From: Heligmosomoides polygyrus polygyrus
Taxonomy: Eukaryota > Nematoda > Chromadorea > Rhabditida > Heligmosomidae
Reading direction: 5' to 3'
Assembly: GCA_947396885.1 (NCBI GenBank)
Contig: OX377202.1
Location: 6,324,001 to 6,388,000, forward strand
Length of the DNA: 64,000 nt
Below the pieces are notes generated by a model that worked only from the letters and a program-made list of their open reading frames with translations, did not search any database and was not told the origin of the DNA. Position 1 is the first letter of the stretch; each line of letters begins with the position of its first letter. Positions 11,901 to 22,600 of the stretch are shown here, in pieces. The position numbers and the translations under genes are program-made.

Positions 11901-12105
11901 GCCATATTCAGATACTCCCTTCCATCGATTCGTACATATTTCGACATTTTTCTGGAATCATAAAACATTTCTAGAGAAGTGCCCTGGACATGAAACGAAA
12001 TGATACGAACCCATCGGCGAACTTGGGATTCAGCACTGGATGATCCTGCGGTGTTTCCGGAACCAACGGATCAGGCTGCCATTCAGCTATAAGCTGATCT
12101 TTTTG
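6000..12105 (-). CDS. sptl-1: Serine palmitoyltransferase subunit 1, central exons
   Basis: This is the SPTLC1-type subunit, which pairs with the catalytic SPTLC2-type subunit at the ER to make 3-ketosphinganine from serine and palmitoyl-CoA. Exons in order are 12105-12011, 11951-11858, 10434-10328, 8638-8532, 8432-8311, 8000-7887 and 6057-6000. All have GT..AG borders and the phases match at every join. They encode about 232 residues. Landmarks are [68 protein letters not shown] and [19 protein letters not shown]. The 99-bp intron 8433-8531 has no stop in frame, so a naive ORF reads through it. The N-terminal membrane-anchor exon and the C-terminal half (after TGRG) were not found. Introns carry a foldback, a MITE and an interspersed palindromic repeat. 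Confidence 0.93.
6165..6985. repeat. Palindromic interspersed repeat (GATCACGAATYTGACAT family)
   Basis: The left part reads TACTTTCACGACTCC, GGTCGAGGAGAGGTCGAAAA and CTCGCCCA, then GTGCTGATCACGAAT. The right part is the inverse, ending GGAGTCGTAAAAGTACAATAG. Related pieces lie at about 32.19-32.52 kb and at 33985-34026 plus 41269-42540. This copy provides the empty-site sequence for the LTR element insertion. Edges are approximate. Confidence 0.6.
6538..6675 (+). other. 45-codon ORF in an sptl-1 intron
   Basis: An ATG-to-TAG frame runs for 45 codons on the strand opposite sptl-1, beginning [15 protein letters not shown]. It is GC-richer than its surroundings and has balanced, protein-like composition. 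The same frame is closed by a stop just upstream, and no splice signals convincingly extend it. It lies inside a copy of the palindromic repeat at about 6.17-6.98 kb, so it may be a decayed gene fragment carried by that element. I do not recognise the family. Confidence 0.2.
7298..7796. mobile_element. MITE with 8-bp target duplication, copy 2
   Basis: A 499-bp copy in an sptl-1 intron, running from GGATATATCCTAGTCCGG to CCGGACTAGGATAGATCC. The flanking 8-bp repeat is GAAGTAGA (7290-7297 and 7797-7804). The interior has the same duplicated CATGCCGC..ACATGTTA block as copy 1. Confidence 0.88.
8715..10230. mobile_element. Foldback family copy with a nested MITE
   Basis: The left arm (8715-8935) has repeated CAAATTGGACAC and CACACTGGACAC motifs and AAACCAGAGGC. 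The right arm (about 10080-10230) has TTAGAAAGTGTTTGA and GAAAAGTGTCCAATTTG. The core shares GCGCCATGCGCTAGTC with sister copies. MITE copy 3 sits at 9507-10010. It lies within one large sptl-1 intron (8639-10327). Confidence 0.55.
9507..10010. mobile_element. MITE with 8-bp target duplication, copy 3
   Basis: A 504-bp copy running from GAATCTATCCTAGTCCGG to CCGGACTAGGATAGATCC. The flanking 8-bp repeat is GATTATAC (9499-9506 and 10011-10018). It is nested in the foldback element and carries the same internal duplicated block as copies 1 and 2. Confidence 0.88.
10945..11132. repeat. Inverted pair of tRNA-derived modules (SINE-like)
   Basis: On + about 11053-11126 there is a box A-like TGGTGCAATGG and a box B-like GGTTCGAGCCC. 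On - about 11005-10948 there is a related module with GGGTTCGATTCCC. Both share AAGCAGGGATGC and end in the TGGCTCTAG motif, so the outer about 38 bp form a palindrome. Neither folds into a convincing cloverleaf with a paired acceptor stem, so I call them tRNA-derived repeats, not tRNA genes. Confidence 0.55.
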
Positions 12106-13240
12106 CTGAAATTCAGAAGAATAGCGATTTTTCAGGTAACTTTTAAAGCACTGAGAGCAAAAATATATAAAAATTAAAAAACGCCGAAAAACGCAAACGA
12201 CTTAGTCGGTGCAAGTCTAGGACGGTGGTCCATTCTGCATCCCTACTTCTAACACCTCACATAGCAGTGGCAAAGCTAGGGATCCTTCTAGGGTTATAAG
12301 CGGTACGTAAGCCTATTTTGCGCTTTCATCAAACAAGTTTTGTGTGGTTTTTACGAAGAAGCATGAAAGTGGTCCGGTCTCATTGTTCTAGACTTGCTTT
12401 GAAAGCATACCTTTTCAGTAAGAGAATGATGATGATGCCTTTCTTGTCGTCTCCTATTTACAAACAAATAAATAATCGTAGCCACTAGAGCAGCCTCAAT
12501 GTAGTAGTGCAGATTTGGAGCCTTAAAGATGGCAGATTACGCGAAAATCTTTCAAATTCAACAAAGCTAAAATAAACATGAAGTGGAAACTCACAACTAT
12601 AAACGGTTCTACTAAGAATTCTAGCATATTGGCTGTCAAAACCCCGTATGTTATAACCTGAAAATGATGTCAATATTAATAAATACGATGAAAGAATGTC
12701 GTTGAAGAAGAATTGTGTAAACAATCACGAGAAAACGGGCGAGCGAATATTAGAAAAACCCAATAAAAACCATGACAAACGCTATTTATGCGGAAATCAG
12801 GAAGAGCGCGAGCATGTGTCCAAACAGGACAACAAAGAGCAAAGAGAGCGCTTGTATAAATAATGCAGAAACTTGTCCGTTGATTCATACGCAAGACCTG
12901 CGATGAGAAACGACGTCACTCCATAGCTACGAACACCCCCTTTCAGATTCTAGTAAAGGAATTCCAACAAAATGATACGTGCAACAGGTTCTAAAGCACA
13001 TGAAGCGATGAATATGTCGCTCTTATCGCTCTAGTATGGAATGCTCCCGGAATGATACCTAGCGTGCGGAAGAACTTTCAGAAAACGAGATCAACTGATA
13101 AGAAGCATAGTCAAGTCATCGAGGAGCAAATGAATGTGTCACATTCACAGAATCGCTTCGGAAACTGATTTTCAAACGCAGACTTTTACACTGCTTTACC
13201 TCTTGCATCGATTTGCCCCACTGCCAGACCACTTTTAGAG
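12106..13240. other. AT-rich stretch upstream of visible sptl-1 exons
   Basis: The N-terminal sptl-1 exon should lie in this direction. One stretch near 13195-13250 on - has an open frame ending in a GTAAAG donor, but nothing resembles the family's membrane anchor. No gene is supported here. Confidence 0.4.
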
Positions 13241-13284
13241 GAGATGATGGATAACGGCAGAGGAGAAAGATCGTTATCAGTCAA

Positions 13285-13740
13285 TCCCTGTGCGGGATGC
13301 GCCACATATTCTACTTCTACGGGGTATCTTTGGCCTATACAACGCCTTGTGGTGTCCAACCAATGGAGAAGTCACTGTTGTATTCTTCCTACACAAGTCT
13401 GGCACCAATTTACCAACAAATTATAAAGAATAAAGGGCGTCGATACTCAATCACTTTTGGAATGCGCCACGCATTCAACTTCTACGGGATGTTATGGAGG
13501 CGATTTGAATGCGTATTCGGCCATACAATGACTTGCGGTGGCCAGCCGATGAACAAGTCAGCGCCCCCTCTATCCTTCCCAGACACACCTGGTACCAATT
13601 CACCGATCCCGGAGAGATGGAAGGCTTGGTTGACCTGGGCGAGAAAACCGGACCAAGAACCTGTTATCGGGTGCATGCGACAGCCGGAGCCTTTTCCGAA
13701 TTACCACGCGCCCATGAATGTAGATACAGAAATGAACTAG
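13285..13740 (+). repeat. Interspersed repeat (GGGATGCGCCA..TTCTACTTCTACG family)
   Basis: Two diverged copies lie head to tail (about 13285-13430 and 13450-13740). Others are at 15019-15235, 20222-20400 and 50170-50280, with inverse fragments at 3735-3785, 5630-5675 and 22715-22795. Shared text includes TGACTTGCGGTGGCCAGC, ATGAACAAGTCAGCG, CTGGTACCAATTC and GATGGAAGGCTTGG. An open frame crosses the 13.3-13.7 kb copies, but the other copies are interrupted, so I read it as a repeat and not a gene. Confidence 0.6.
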
Positions 13741-14089
13741 AAATTTTGTTTGAGTAAAAATATTTTAACACATTTGTTTAAGCCTAGAGCGGCTGATATA
13801 GAGGCTATATGTTGTTATAGGATGTTTTGTTGCGATAAAAACTCCCGAGCCAGGTACTTGAACCCTTTCCGGGTAGGGAAAAATACTTTTAATTGCAACA
13901 AAACTATGTATCTACTTCACGAAGACAAGAAGCACCCTGCCAACTAGTAGTCTGACTTCTCAAACGTCGAACTTTTTGACTACATACCACTAGAACAACT
14001 TCATCGGAACGATAACTTATTGTTGTGTAATTGTCAACCCCTGAAAGATACCTCCACCTGAGCGTGTGATTAGGACTTTTACTTTGACC

Positions 14090-14190
14090 TGCCGTTTTCA
14101 TTTGAAACTGCACACCTTTAATTTGAAACCGGACTGTTTTCCAAATAAAATGGACACTTTGCAAACCAAATTAGGCGCATCTAAAGATTC
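14090..14190. repeat. Foldback family, arm fragment
   Basis: Only arm-type motifs are present, such as TTTGAAACTGCACACC, AAATGGACACTTTGC and AAACCAAATTAGGCGC. No matching second arm was found nearby, so this is a truncated copy. Confidence 0.45.
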
Positions 14191-14226
14191 AGCAGACGTC
14201 GGCTAATAAGCTCAAAATTATGGTTC

Positions 14227-14560
14227 TTGAATAGCATGGCCAACGCCATACGAAAGCAGGATGAACCCGCGATCACGGATCGCGCAGCGAGGAATCAAGA
14301 AAAATATGATCGGAGGTACAGGACTTATGTGAAAGAAGGTCTCTGGAGTTCCCAGCTTCGTCAACCTTCGAAGATTGGAGAAGCTGTCGCATGGGTGAGG
14401 TCGTCGAAAATTAGGTGGGCCGGCCATGCAGTGGGCTCCGTAGACCGCTCTGCAGAAAGTCATCCCCTACTGGATTCCACGGGATGTCAGGAGAACACCA
14501 GGACGCCTACAAACGCGTTGGTCGGACTCCTAGATGAAAGGCCTAGGCAAGAGGTTTATA
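14227..14560 (+). pseudogene. RTE-type LINE ORF2 3' fragment
   Basis: A translated stretch matches the C-terminal tail typical of nematode RTE-like reverse transcriptases: a SSQLRQPSKIGEAV block, then SSKIRWAGHA, and in another frame WIPRDVRRTPGR followed by QTRWSD. The change of frame between the blocks and the absence of the catalytic reverse transcriptase core show it is a dead 5'-truncated copy. Confidence 0.7.
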
Positions 14561-15018
14561 TTTGTGTCCCTTGAGCGAGTGGGACCCATTGAAGGACTCT
14601 GCCCTGCGACAGGGTCGAACGAAACGGAACTAGCGGCCCGTTTGAGCAACATAATGATCAACGAAAGATGAAACAGGTGAACAGGATCGCATTTTGAAGA
14701 ATTCGTTTGAGCCAAAACAGTCCTGTTAGATAACGTTGCTTGAATGATTTCGGACGTTAGGAGAGGAGAGGAGGTTAGGAGAGGAGCGATGTCGGTCAAT
14801 CCTTTTTCGAGATTAGACACGAATTCTACCTCTATGTCATATCGAGGCTGTTTGAGATAGTATTTGGCCTGCACGATGACATTCAATCTTCAGCGCTTAA
14901 TTCTTCCAAAGGCAAAAAATATGGTAAAACTTAAATCCTGCATGGAAATGCTACAAGGGTTGCGTAGCTGTAGACAAAAAGACTCCTAAAGGCAACACTG
15001 ATTTCTCTTTGTTTTAGG

Positions 15019-15235
15019 CGTTACTCCATCCCTTCTGGGATGCGCCAGCGCATTCTACTTCTACGAGATGTCATATAGGCGATTTGAATGCGTATTTGGC
15101 CATACAATGATTTGCGGTGGCCAGCTGATGAACAAGTCAGCGCTTTATCCTTCCCAGACAAGTCTGGTACCAATTCGCCGACCCCGGAAGAATGGAAGGC
15201 TTGGGAGGCCTTGGCAGGAAATCGACAACAAATTT
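15019..15235 (+). repeat. Interspersed repeat copy (GGGATGCGCCA family)
   Basis: This is about 90% similar by eye to the second copy at 13.45-13.65 kb, including ATTTGAATGCGTATTTGGCC and GGTGGCCAGCTGATGAACAA. It is followed by an A-rich tail (15236-15300), which suggests retrotransposition. Confidence 0.6.
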
Positions 15236-15476
15236 TAAAAAAATGCGTATTTAAAAATAAAATAAAAGCAAAAAACAAAAACAAAAACAAAAAATAAATA
15301 ATAACAAAACAATATTTATTTATTTATTTATTTATCCGTATGAACGGATGCAGTTCTGGAACGTCGATAATGTCGTCGGATACGGTGCTAGCCACCGATA
15401 TATACAGAGAGATGGTAGAATATATAAATATGTATATATAGATATATATAGAGATATATGTAGTGAACATGTAGTA

Positions 15477-16396
15477 CAGGGTGCGCCAAAATTATAGCGA
15501 CAGCACATGTGCGAACAATTTGACCTTTTATTCGGAGCGTCTTCTTTTTTTCGTGCTCTTATTGTTTTTATTGAGTCAATTACTTTATGCTTACCTCAGT
15601 CAAACATAACAATAAGTCGTTTTTCAAGATAGTGAAACGTTCGTGCCATCGTTCTTAAATCATTGAGCTTTACCCTCAAGGCTTCTCGGCACGCTACATT
15701 CACCACCGTCTTGGAGTTCACCAGAGTATTATGAATAGGCCCATAAGACGCTAAGAAGACCTGGGAACCGAGGATGTTAGATCCGGACGGGAAAGACACT
15801 TATCTGTTACAACTACGGACAACACTAGGAGGGTACGTGAACGAATTCGCAGGAAGTCGGCGCGCTCGGTTCGCCGGTTGTCGGAAAATGGATATTATGG
15901 AGACGTCGTTGAGAAGAATCTTCCGTAGACTGGGACTTAAGGCCTACAAGAAGACCTACGTGCACCCCTGGACCTTCAAACAGGAAGGAGTTCCAGCTCA
16001 CAGAGCAAGAATGCTGCAAGACTGATGCAAAGGCAACCTCCCAACTCCATCAGTCTCCACGAATGGCCAGCCAACTCTCCGGATTTGAATCCGATGAATT
16101 ACACGGTCTGGCCAGCTCTGGAAGCCAAAGCCTGCGAGAAACCTCACCGCCCCGTGGATCCTTTGGAGGAAGGCGTGGGATGAGCTCAACGCGCCTTACT
16201 GGCGTGCCGCCGTCGCGTCCTTCCCGAAGCGTCTCAAAGTCTATGTCGATGCCGATGGAGATATCTTCGAATCTCAGTGTTGCGTATAGTTTACAATAGA
16301 CTGATAAACATTATCTCATCGTTGATTTTTTGAAAGTACCGCATTTTCTCTGTCGGCGAATTGAAAAACTTGTCGCCATAATTTTGGCGCACCCTG
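15477..16396 (+). mobile_element. maT/Tc1-mariner-like relic
   Basis: The terminal inverted repeat is CAGGGTGCGCCAAAATTATA with its complement at the right end, flanked by TA. The element is 920 bp. On + at about 15850-15960 a transposase-like helix-turn-helix segment reads ETSLRRIFRRLGLKAYKK, followed by QEGVPAHRARMLQD and, one frame over, WPANSPDLNPMNY, the usual block around the catalytic aspartates. A stop replaces the expected tryptophan after MLQD, and the frame shifts, so it is inactive. It sits in an AT-rich TATAGAT-type repeat. Confidence 0.8.
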
Positions 16397-17136
16397 TAGT
16401 TCGTAGAGTGTAGTAGTTCACAAGGAGAATATAGACGGTAGCACTCAGTATATAACACAGCCAGCATGTAATGGACACAGTAGACAATTTAAGTGCTGCA
16501 ATATACTTTAATTTAGAGGTAAGTAAAAATCGGAAAGCAAAAAGACTTAATCATGAATATCAATCCATGAATAATCCAGATATAGATATATAGAGAGTAG
16601 TATGTAGTGTCTAGTGGTCTGTAGAGCACATAGGGAATATAGAACAGTATAGATCACAGACAATATGTAAGTACACAATAGATGATTGAAGTACTGCAAG
16701 ATACTTTTAATAGTAAGTCAAAATATGAAATCGAAAATACTCCATCCATTAATAGAATAATAATCTTCATGTCGTCATAGTCGTCTGCGAGAGATAATAA
16801 GATATTGCTTCCCATTGTCTTTTCAGGTAAACACGTTTTAATATTCTAGTAATATATGAACTTCTCAATGGCCATAATATACAGAAGTACTTCAGAAGTC
16901 GGTGATTTGCAGATCTGAAAGAAAATCTCTTTGCTTCAGCCTTTTCTTAAAAACAGAGATATTTGACGACTCCAATATGTCACGTGGTAACATCTGGACC
17001 CAGCGAGCTCCCCTATAAAACAAAGAGTCTAACATATGCATGCGACGAATCCGGCGTACTGCTGAAAGCTGGATGGAAAACCTACCAATATAAAATTAAA
17101 AAATAAAATCTAAAAATATAAAATATAATATTAAAA
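16397..17136. other. AT-rich low-complexity stretch
   Basis: It is dominated by TA, GTAG and TATAGA motifs that also precede the maT-like element (15380-15476). No open frame, splice-bounded exon or RNA gene is supported. Confidence 0.5.
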
Positions 17137-17184
17137 TTATAACACCTCCTTCTTCACTGATGAGCCACCGAGGAGGTGTTATAA
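17137..17184. ncRNA. Conserved stem-loop A
   Basis: A 14-bp perfect stem (TTATAACACCTCCT pairing with AGGAGGTGTTATAA) closes a 20-nt loop containing TCTTCACTGATGAGCCAC. A second copy at 31141-31181 has nearly the same loop but a different, still perfect, stem. Similarity continues 3' (GGCTTGTCTGGTGGGAGGTGG here). Whether it is transcribed is not known. Confidence 0.4.
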
Positions 17185-17551
17185 TAAAAATGGCTTGTCT
17201 GGTGGGAGGTGGCGGGGCAAACCATTTGGGTTTGATATTGTTTCTCCATAAATTTAAAGTATATTTAACCTCGGAACGAGAGGAGGGATTTCAAGAACTA
17301 AAGGGAAAAAACCAGCGTACGAACAAAATTCCCGTCAAACACAGTTGCAACCGATTGTCATGTTATGCAGGGAATGGAGGAGTACATCGGGGAAGCAGGA
17401 ACGGTGAAGGATTATGTAGACAGACTTGGAAGGTCGCAGAGGTCGACTCCAATGGACAAGTAGAGGGTCATGGAGTGTCATGGCGACGCAATAGTTCGGG
17501 TGGCTGTCACACAAGAGCGACGTGTCGGCGTGGGAACTGATGGAGAGATTC

Positions 17552-17691
17552 AGGCGCCTTCATCAACGACTTACAGCGATTTAACGGGGAAAATACAGCC
17601 GACTTATCAACACGCCACGTGGTGAAATGTTAGCGTTACAAAGAATTTTGGCTGTATTTTCTCCGTCAAAATCCGGCCCTGGATCGTAGCA
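17552..17691. mobile_element. Foldback, GGATTCATCAACGAC family
   Basis: A 140-bp element with left-arm motifs TTCATCAACGACTTAC and GGGGAAAATACAGCC and right arm GGCTGTATTTTCTCC then ATCCGGCCCTGG. The arms are more diverged than in the copy at 4185-4352. Confidence 0.6.
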
Positions 17692-17700
17692 CGAAACACC

Positions 17701-17841
17701 AGGGCCGGATTCATCAACGACTAACCCGTCGGTGTACGTGGGTATAGGGGTAGAGATATCCACGATGAAGCCTGCGTCTCTGTCTCTTACCTTATCTCTA
17801 TCCCTACCCCGCGCGTAAAACTGTTGATGAAACTGGCCCCA
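17701..17841. mobile_element. Foldback, GGATTCATCAACGAC family
   Basis: A 141-bp element starting AGGGCCGGATTCATCAACGA and ending TGTTGATGAAACTGGCCCC. The arms include GGGTATAGGGGTAGAGATA against TATCTCTATCCCTACCCC. It is separated by only 9 bp from the preceding foldback. Confidence 0.75.
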
Positions 17842-17849
17842 GGGTCAAT

Positions 17850-18110
17850 CGTAGAGGTGACCGGGCGGGGCGGTGGCGCAATAACTGGCACCTTTTGTCG
17901 ACGCCTGTGGGTTTTGACCTACTGTCTCGCTCCGCGTGACCTCCATTGTATTTCCCGTGTACATTGATGTCTAAGATAGCAGAAAAAGTGCCCGTATCAA
18001 TCGCAGGGTTCCAAAGAAGGGCCTGCGCGATTGATACGAGAGTGATACGGCTCTCGGCATAAATAGCCGGAGCACGAAGAAATGGTGTGCACATACTTTG
18101 TCCGATAATA
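17850..18110 (+). repeat. Candidate tRNA-derived SINE with internal hairpin
   Basis: It starts with a box A-like TGGCGCAATAACTGGC and a box B-like GGGTTTTGACC spaced as in tRNA-derived SINEs. A stem formed by CGTATCAATCGC and GCGATTGATACG follows at about 17993-18040. The 3' part includes AATAAA. The assignment is tentative because only one copy is visible. Confidence 0.35.
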
Positions 18111-19616
18111 AACTATTGGACTTCAAGAGTGTGTAAACCAAGGGCGACAACCAAGCCCAAAAACAGAACCCCACCACAGGTTCAGAACCCCACCATAGGT
18201 TCAAAGAGCAAAGCCCTACCACAGGTTCACCTACTGGGAGGTGCTGCCCTAGGAGGTCCTTAGTGTAGGTCGTCCCTAGAGCTTAAGTCATTCACCAACG
18301 TCCACCTCCATATGACGGCGACTGGTCCAGCTCTTTGGCTTCTACCACAAAGGTTACCTTCTGCAGTTTCTCCACATTCATTCACCGTTGAATTTCTTTC
18401 TGTAGCATGAAATGACCTTGGAAAGAGGGGGAGTAGTTCTTCAAGTGTTATTTGGACACTTCTAGACGCGCGAAGGCGAAACCGGCGACTAAAGCGCTGT
18501 AATAATCTCGGTACACAGCTTCACAACTCCACAAATCAACAAAGAACAGCACCCCGTTCTCCAATGCCTCTCTTCATGAAACTTTTGAACTACATGAAAA
18601 ACCCAATGGGGTATAAAGTGCTCTGGGCACATAGAACCTTCCGAGCTGTGCCCAGCAATCAAACTATACGAAAGCTCCCAGAGCTATGGTACCCTATTCC
18701 CTTGAAGTCGGGCTCTTTCTGAACGATTTTCCTAATTGGAGTGTTGATTTCCATAACCGGTTAGTCGCTAGGACGGGGTTCGAAGTAGCCTGTGCAGATA
18801 CCGGCACATTACTAGCGGTTTAATTGAAATTCTAGAGCATATGGCAGAGAATGCCCTCAAAAGACACTTAAAGGAGAGAGTTGAAGAGGATAGACTCAAA
18901 GAAGCCGGGAAGGAAAGAAAGTGAGCGCCAAGAAAAGGTCATGACGTGAACGCCGAATGTGTACTTTGGACTCAGAATGGAATTGATGCGCATGATCACG
19001 TACGATGAACAGAAATGATAACACAATTAAGCCAACGCTTATCTGAAGGCACCGACTAAAATGACTCGAAAATAAGCGTCACAGTGAACCTCACCTGCCA
19101 ATAAATAAACGAATTTTGAAGTTAAAAACATTATAACCCAAACATTTTCAAAGAAGTAACGCTCTCAACAGCTTGAAAGCTCTGTATAAAAAGAAACAAC
19201 GGTCAAGTCGGAGAGGAAAAACTCTCCGCATCTAGCCATGCAATGATATACACCTGCGGACCGCAGGAACTGATAAGAGCGATAACGCCAAGGGAGCACG
19301 GACGGCTGATGTTTTCAATGGAGTGCCAGATTCGACCACACTTACACCGAGTTTTTACGGAACAGCAAATAATCTAAGCGCATCAGCGAACACAAAACCA
19401 TCAAAGTATTGATGAAAAGAAACCATTCCGCTTGTCTATTCAAACTGATGATCTGATGATCCAACTGTTTATTTCGCACTTCATGAGTGCGGCTTATGTC
19501 GAACAGCTTGGCAAAATAAGCATAGCATCAACAAGAAAATTAACAGCAACAACAAAGGTAACAGTTCTGTAGGCTATGAAAGATATGTACACAACAACCA
19601 CATTGAAAACACAGGA
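18111..19616. other. Region downstream of the NEPRO-like gene
   Basis: It holds the presumed 3' UTR region of the gene ending at 19617 and otherwise unremarkable sequence. A short direct repeat of CCCCACCAYAGGTTCA lies at about 18168-18230. I see no supported exon, RNA gene or element ends. Confidence 0.4.
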
Positions 19617-22600
19617 CTAAACAACTTGGGCAAATTTATTAAACTTCCTCTTTTTCTTCTTGCTGCGAGACTTCTCAAAGTCGCACACCTCTGACGAATC
19701 AGTCGATTTCCGCTTCACCAAAATCCGGTCGGCTCTCTTCTGAATGTCGTAGCTAAGCGACCACCGTCATTACGCATACAGGGAGACGTTGATGACTCAC
19801 CTCACGCTTCAGCTTCTTGGGTAATTTGAATGGAATGTCATTCGAAGCGGAATTTAACACCGAAGTGTCAACCTCAGTTGAGACATCAAAATTGGTGGAC
19901 AGTATCTGAAACGGAAACGATCACTAAAACAAGGAAAATACACCAGCAAAACAGTTCGAAAAACCGACATTTCGTGACACACTGCCCTTCTTTTTCTTCT
20001 TCTTTTTGATCTCAGTTTGGAGAACTTCCGTATCTGTCTCCTGTGATGAAAAAGACACAGGGGTCAGCAACGAGGCAGTGATTTCTTCACCCTGGAAAAT
20101 ATTTGTTATCGCAAACATACGAACTGAAAGAGAGCAGATGAGCTCATCGTAGTATAGTAATACATGACATTGTTTCCTTAAGCTCGCAACAATTCAGCAA
20201 AACTGTCAGGTTGGAGTCACGCTAGTCAATGAATGCTCCATGAATTCCACATCTACGGCATACCACTATCGGACCATTCGAACGCGAATTCGTTCTAATA
20301 AATTACGAAGATCCACAGATGTACACGTCAGTGTTTAATCCTTCCCAAAAAAGTCGGGTCACCAATTCACCGACTCCTTAAAGATGGAATCCCTCGCTGG
20401 CCTCGATTCGAAGCAAAGGTATGATCTACTCGAAGTAAGGCGCGCGATCAAGTTCTCCGTCGACGGTGTCAATCATGCATCTTACCCAATTCGCAGTTAT
20501 TAGGTTGGCCGGAAATTTCTGGCAGTTTTTGTGCAATTTTCGTTCGTTTATTGGTGAATCAATATTTAGCTTCGCATTTTTATATAACGTCTCATACGGA
20601 ATTGTCCGTTCTATCTGAAGGAATAAATTGTTTTCCACCTTTGCTTAATAATTGTGCATCTTCGAAGACTTGTTGAAGTATGTCTAGTGGGCGAATCGAG
20701 CGATATTTCGTTTCAGTTTCAAGCTGGCCCAATCCGACGTAGAAACAGCCCGGTAAATCAACCTCGTGTGTGGGCCGAATAGTGTTGGAGAAAGAGCCGT
20801 GCAACGGTGGCTCAAGAAATTTCGTTCTAAAGATTTCAACCTTGAAGATGCACCCCGAAGCGGCAGACCTTCAGCAATCCAGGATGAAGATTTAAAAGCC
20901 TTTGTGGAAGCTGATCCATCGCAAACTTCGTGAGACTACGGATGGTATAGGAGTCAACAAAACTGCTGTTAGCTGTAGATGGCCTACGAAATGCGAAGAA
21001 AAGCTCGAAAGGAAGGTGCCCATGATTTAAAGTCTCGGAAATTGAACCCATAGCCACTTCCCAACCCGCCATTCTCAACAGCCAACCGACTGCCACCTTT
21101 CTAAGTATTAGGTTGTCCCATAAGTCCCCGCCGTTTTTTTTTAAACGATTCACTGCAGATTTCTCCGGCGGTCTCTTGCATAGCGCTGCATAGCCTTCGA
21201 AAGATAATGAATTGCTGTATCAGAGCATGTATTGCATTTCTTTTTTCATCATGAGTTTTGTCAATTTTTAGGTCGTTGAAGTGAAAAGTGAAAAAGTAGC
21301 CATTTGCGCACTTGTTCTCTTCGCTTAGGTTTGTAATTTTTGCGCAGTTTTTTATAGCATGTGGAAGACAATGTTCTGTACTACAAGAATATGTGTTGGT
21401 CCTATTTTCTCACTTGTCCTTTATTGATTTTTAGGCCATCAAATTGGGACGTCCGAAGGAGGATGGTTGTTTTTGCCGACAGCTCCTGCTCTGTGGTTGG
21501 ACTTTTTGGGTTGGTGTTACATGTCGTTCGAAAGAAAATGTCTTGCTCTATAAGAATGTGTCGCGTTTATTGATTTCTATTGAATATCAACAAAATGCCA
21601 AAAAGAGAAAAATCGTCTTCACCAACAACTCCTTCTCCTTCTTCAGTTGCTGATATTCGACAGAAATCAGCGGGAGCCAATAAACACGACACAAATTCTT
21701 ACTAAGTAAGACATCCTCTTCCAAACGACATATAACACCAAGCAAAAAAGTTCAACCACAGAACCGGAGTTTTGGTAAAAATTCGGGCGGAAAAGTCGGA
21801 ATTCCCAATTTGGTGACCTAAAAATCAATAAAGGACAAATGAGCAAATAGCACTAACACATATTCTTGTAGTACAGAACATTGTCTTCCAAATGCTATAA
21901 AAAAACTGTGCAAAAGATTACAAACCTAAGCGGAGAGAACAAGTGCGCAAATGGCTACTTTTTCACTTTTTCACTTTCCATTTCAACGACCTAAAAATTG
22001 ACAAAATTCATGATGAAAAAAGAAATGAAATACATTTTCTGATAGAGCAAATCATTCTCTTTCGAAAGCTATGCAGCGCTATGCAAGAGACCGTCGGCGA
22101 AATCTGCAGTGAATCGTTGAAAAAAAAAACGGCGGGGACTTATGGGACAACCTAATACTTTCTGAACTTCCTCGCTGATAGAGCCTTCGCAGGCCATGAC
22201 CATGTAAAAACAGTCTTTCTAGAATTTGTCACATCTCGACCACCCAGTTTTTTCGCTGATTGTATAGGTAAGCCAGTATCGCGTTCGAAAAAGTGTGGTA
22301 ATTCAAATGATGATTATTTCGAGTAAATCCGGTGAGTATAAAGAAAGTTATGACCGTATAAAGCAGACCAATAAAAACCGCTAGAACTTTCCGGCCAACC
22401 TAATAAAAATAACCCTGACATTTCTCAAGACTGGAATATATTGAAACACTAGCTGTAATGAAACAGTAAACAGTAGGAAACAGCAACCTTCCAGACTTCC
22501 AAAAACCGCAGTTATTCAGAATAAATAAGAGCAGAGCGTAGCTGCCGCTATCGACGAGAAGAATAATTTCGCATGGCACCATGGCTCGACCAGAAATTGG

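Noticed and set aside
13297..13740. 147-codon ORF as a gene
   Set aside because: It crosses two copies of an interspersed repeat whose other copies are interrupted in all frames.
15477..16396. Two separate genes from the plus-strand ORFs at 15774 and 16063
   Set aside because: They are successive frames of one broken transposase between TA-flanked inverted ends.
17137..17184. Hammerhead ribozyme, because the loop contains CTGATGAG
   Set aside because: The required GAAA strand and a stem II are absent, and the second copy has CTGAAGAG instead.
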